Assembly: GCA_002490525.1 (NCBI GenBank)
Contig: DKUE01000029.1
Coordinates: 1 to 15,229 of the forward strand
Direction: 5' to 3'
Source of the DNA: Ruminococcaceae bacterium UBA7212
GTDB taxonomy: Bacteria > Bacillota > Clostridia > Oscillospirales > Acutalibacteraceae
DNA length: 15,229 nt
Shown here: piece by piece, positions 14,479 through 15,229 of the stretch
How positions within the stretch are numbered: position 1 is the first letter of the stretch
How the letters are laid out: each line of letters opens with the position of its first letter
Notes under the pieces: model-generated
Databases searched by the model: none
What the model saw: only the letters and a program-made list of their open reading frames with translations
Told to the model about the DNA's origin: nothing
Position numbers and translations under genes: made by a program

Positions 14479-15063
14479 TTACAGTTCTCCTTTCTCAAGC
14501 CGAGAGCGCATTACCGCACCGACAGCCGTGCACAGAAACAAAATGAGCGGCATAAGGCAAAGGCAAATGAGCGGCGTAATATCATTTTGCCAAAAACCTG
14601 TTTCTTCGGGAATGAGTGCAAAAATCAGATTGCCGGGAATGGCAAGCAGTAATAACGGATATTGGGATTGAAAAAGTAGAGACAAAAGCCCTGATGCCGC
14701 AAGCAAAATCAGAATGGGCACTACGGTGACAGACAGTACCGTCTGCCACACTTTTTGGAGCGGCTGCACGAATGTGTAGCCGAGGAACGATAAGCCCGCG
14801 CCGCACAGAAGCAAGACCGTTCCTGCCGCAAGCTGTAAGGCGAGCAAGTCGTTAAAAACGGAAGAAAACAGTACAATTGCCGCCAACGCGTCCGCCGCTA
14901 AAAAGCCGAGCAAGGATAATAGGCTGTTTTTCAAGAATGCTGATCTGATTTTCTTCATTTCAACTCCTCCTGAATTTTCATAGGCTTTACGTACCGCCAT
15001 GCCGATGTGCATATAGATAAATAGCAGCAGCGGTGTAAGGAACACAATCAAGGTTCTTGTCAT
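14479..15063 (-). CDS. Hypothetical membrane protein with possible dual start
   Basis: A membrane protein paralogous to the next gene; family not recognised. The frame supports two starts. ATG 15063 follows AGGAG with 10-nt spacing and gives 194 aa, beginning with an extra hydrophobic segment (LIVFLTPLLLFIYMHIG) and a short tail. ATG 14958 follows a near-perfect AGGAGGAG with 7-nt spacing, gives 159 aa (MKKIRSAFLKNSLL…) and lines up with the start of the paralogue (MRENTKNFFKNSLL…). The upstream 35 codons may be a small separate gene that lost its stop, or an alternative N-terminus. Conserved blocks are KNSLLSLLGFL, VWQTVLSVTVVPI and IPGNLIFALI. No consensus promoter is visible in 15064–15229. 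Confidence 0.68.
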   Translation of the reverse strand: MTRTLIVFLTPLLLFIYMHIGMAVRKAYENSGGVEMKKIRSAFLKNSLLSLLGFLAADALAAIVLFSSVFNDLLALQLAAGTVLLLCGAGLSFLGYTFVQPLQKVWQTVLSVTVVPILILLAASGLLSLLFQSQYPLLLLAIPGNLIFALIPEETGFWQNDITPLICLCLMPLILFLCTAVGAVMRSRLEKGEL

Positions 15064-15101
15064 ATCAATCACGCTCCTAAACCATAGCGTACGCGTCCGA
15101 A

Positions 15102-15214
15102 CACGCCCAAAAGGCGTGCCTTGCGGGCACTTTTTAACTTATCGCTCTCGCAAGGCGCCAGCCTTGCTTCGCGCTCTGCGTCCAAAATTGCACCGCAATC
15201 CGCGCCTTTTGGGT
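15102..15214. repeat. GC-rich intergenic repeat with nested hairpins
   Basis: GCCCAAAAGGCG (15105–15116) and CGCCTTTTGGGT (15203–15214) are inverted copies with one mismatch, about 86 nt apart. Inside are CACGCC-CAAAA-GGCGTG (15102–15118), GTGCC-TTGCG-GGCAC followed by TTTTT (15116–15135), and GCAAGGC-GCCA-GCCTTGC (15150–15167). The first two hairpins share bases and exclude one another. Composition is much more GC-rich than the coding sequence beside it. It looks like a dispersed, MITE-like or bacterial interspersed element; no coding potential is seen. Confidence 0.45.
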
Positions 15215-15229
15215 CGCAGAATTTTCGAG

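Overview
The window looks like a chromosomal segment of a gut-type Clostridia (Eubacteriales, Oscillospiraceae/Ruminococcaceae-like). The grounds are an FHA–SEDS–class B PBP cell-wall operon, near-consensus sigma-A promoters with 17-nt spacers, AGGAGG-type ribosome binding sites with TTG/GTG starts, scattered tRNA genes, and moderate GC interrupted by AT-rich insertions. I cannot assign a species.

Layout. 1–290: divergent promoter region; a leftward promoter serves a gene outside the window. 291–3729: rightward operon of a membrane-anchored tandem-FHA protein, a RodA/FtsW-type glycan polymerase and a class B penicillin-binding protein, closed by a terminator. 3775–4023: intergenic repeat, then a promoter with a palindromic operator candidate. 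4024–6789: two-gene operon of a cytosolic GH28-like glycosidase and an NSS-type sodium symporter. 6900–7775 (minus): PHP-family phosphoesterase with its own promoter and a leader of about 190 nt. 8057–8502: tRNA-Arg(TCT), tRNA-His(GTG), tRNA-Gln(TTG). 8600–12600: markedly AT-richer stretch with a leftward GHL6/GH29-like glycoside hydrolase, degenerate hairpin-rich DNA, an odd tRNA-Gly(CCC) and a leftward DUF4062 protein, each with its own promoter or terminator. 12764–13478: a compact tRNA-Pro(TGG)–yjbR–tRNA-Val(CAC) transcription unit. 13584–14133: remnant of a mobile-element-type gene. 13996–15063 (minus): two tandem paralogous membrane proteins of unknown function. 15102–15214: GC-rich intergenic repeat.

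How the parts relate. The first operon is a standard peptidoglycan synthase module: the SEDS protein polymerises glycan, the PBP crosslinks it, and the FHA protein probably reads Ser/Thr phosphorylation. The GH28/NSS pair probably acts on an imported small substrate. The most unusual architecture lies in the tRNA-rich right half. A 156-bp direct repeat (about 88% identical, ungapped) follows tRNA-Gln and again tRNA-Val, 4976 bp apart, and brackets the AT-rich genes. Each copy carries a terminator and an antisense T-arm-like tRNA fragment, and a third copy of that fragment lies between them. Other notable points are a tRNA-Gly one base short in its D-loop, a coding region that ends inside a tRNA gene, and a solitary DUF4062 gene that could be a defence gene. 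I found no CRISPR array, no intact insertion sequence and no integrase; whether this is a genuine mobile island is unproven.
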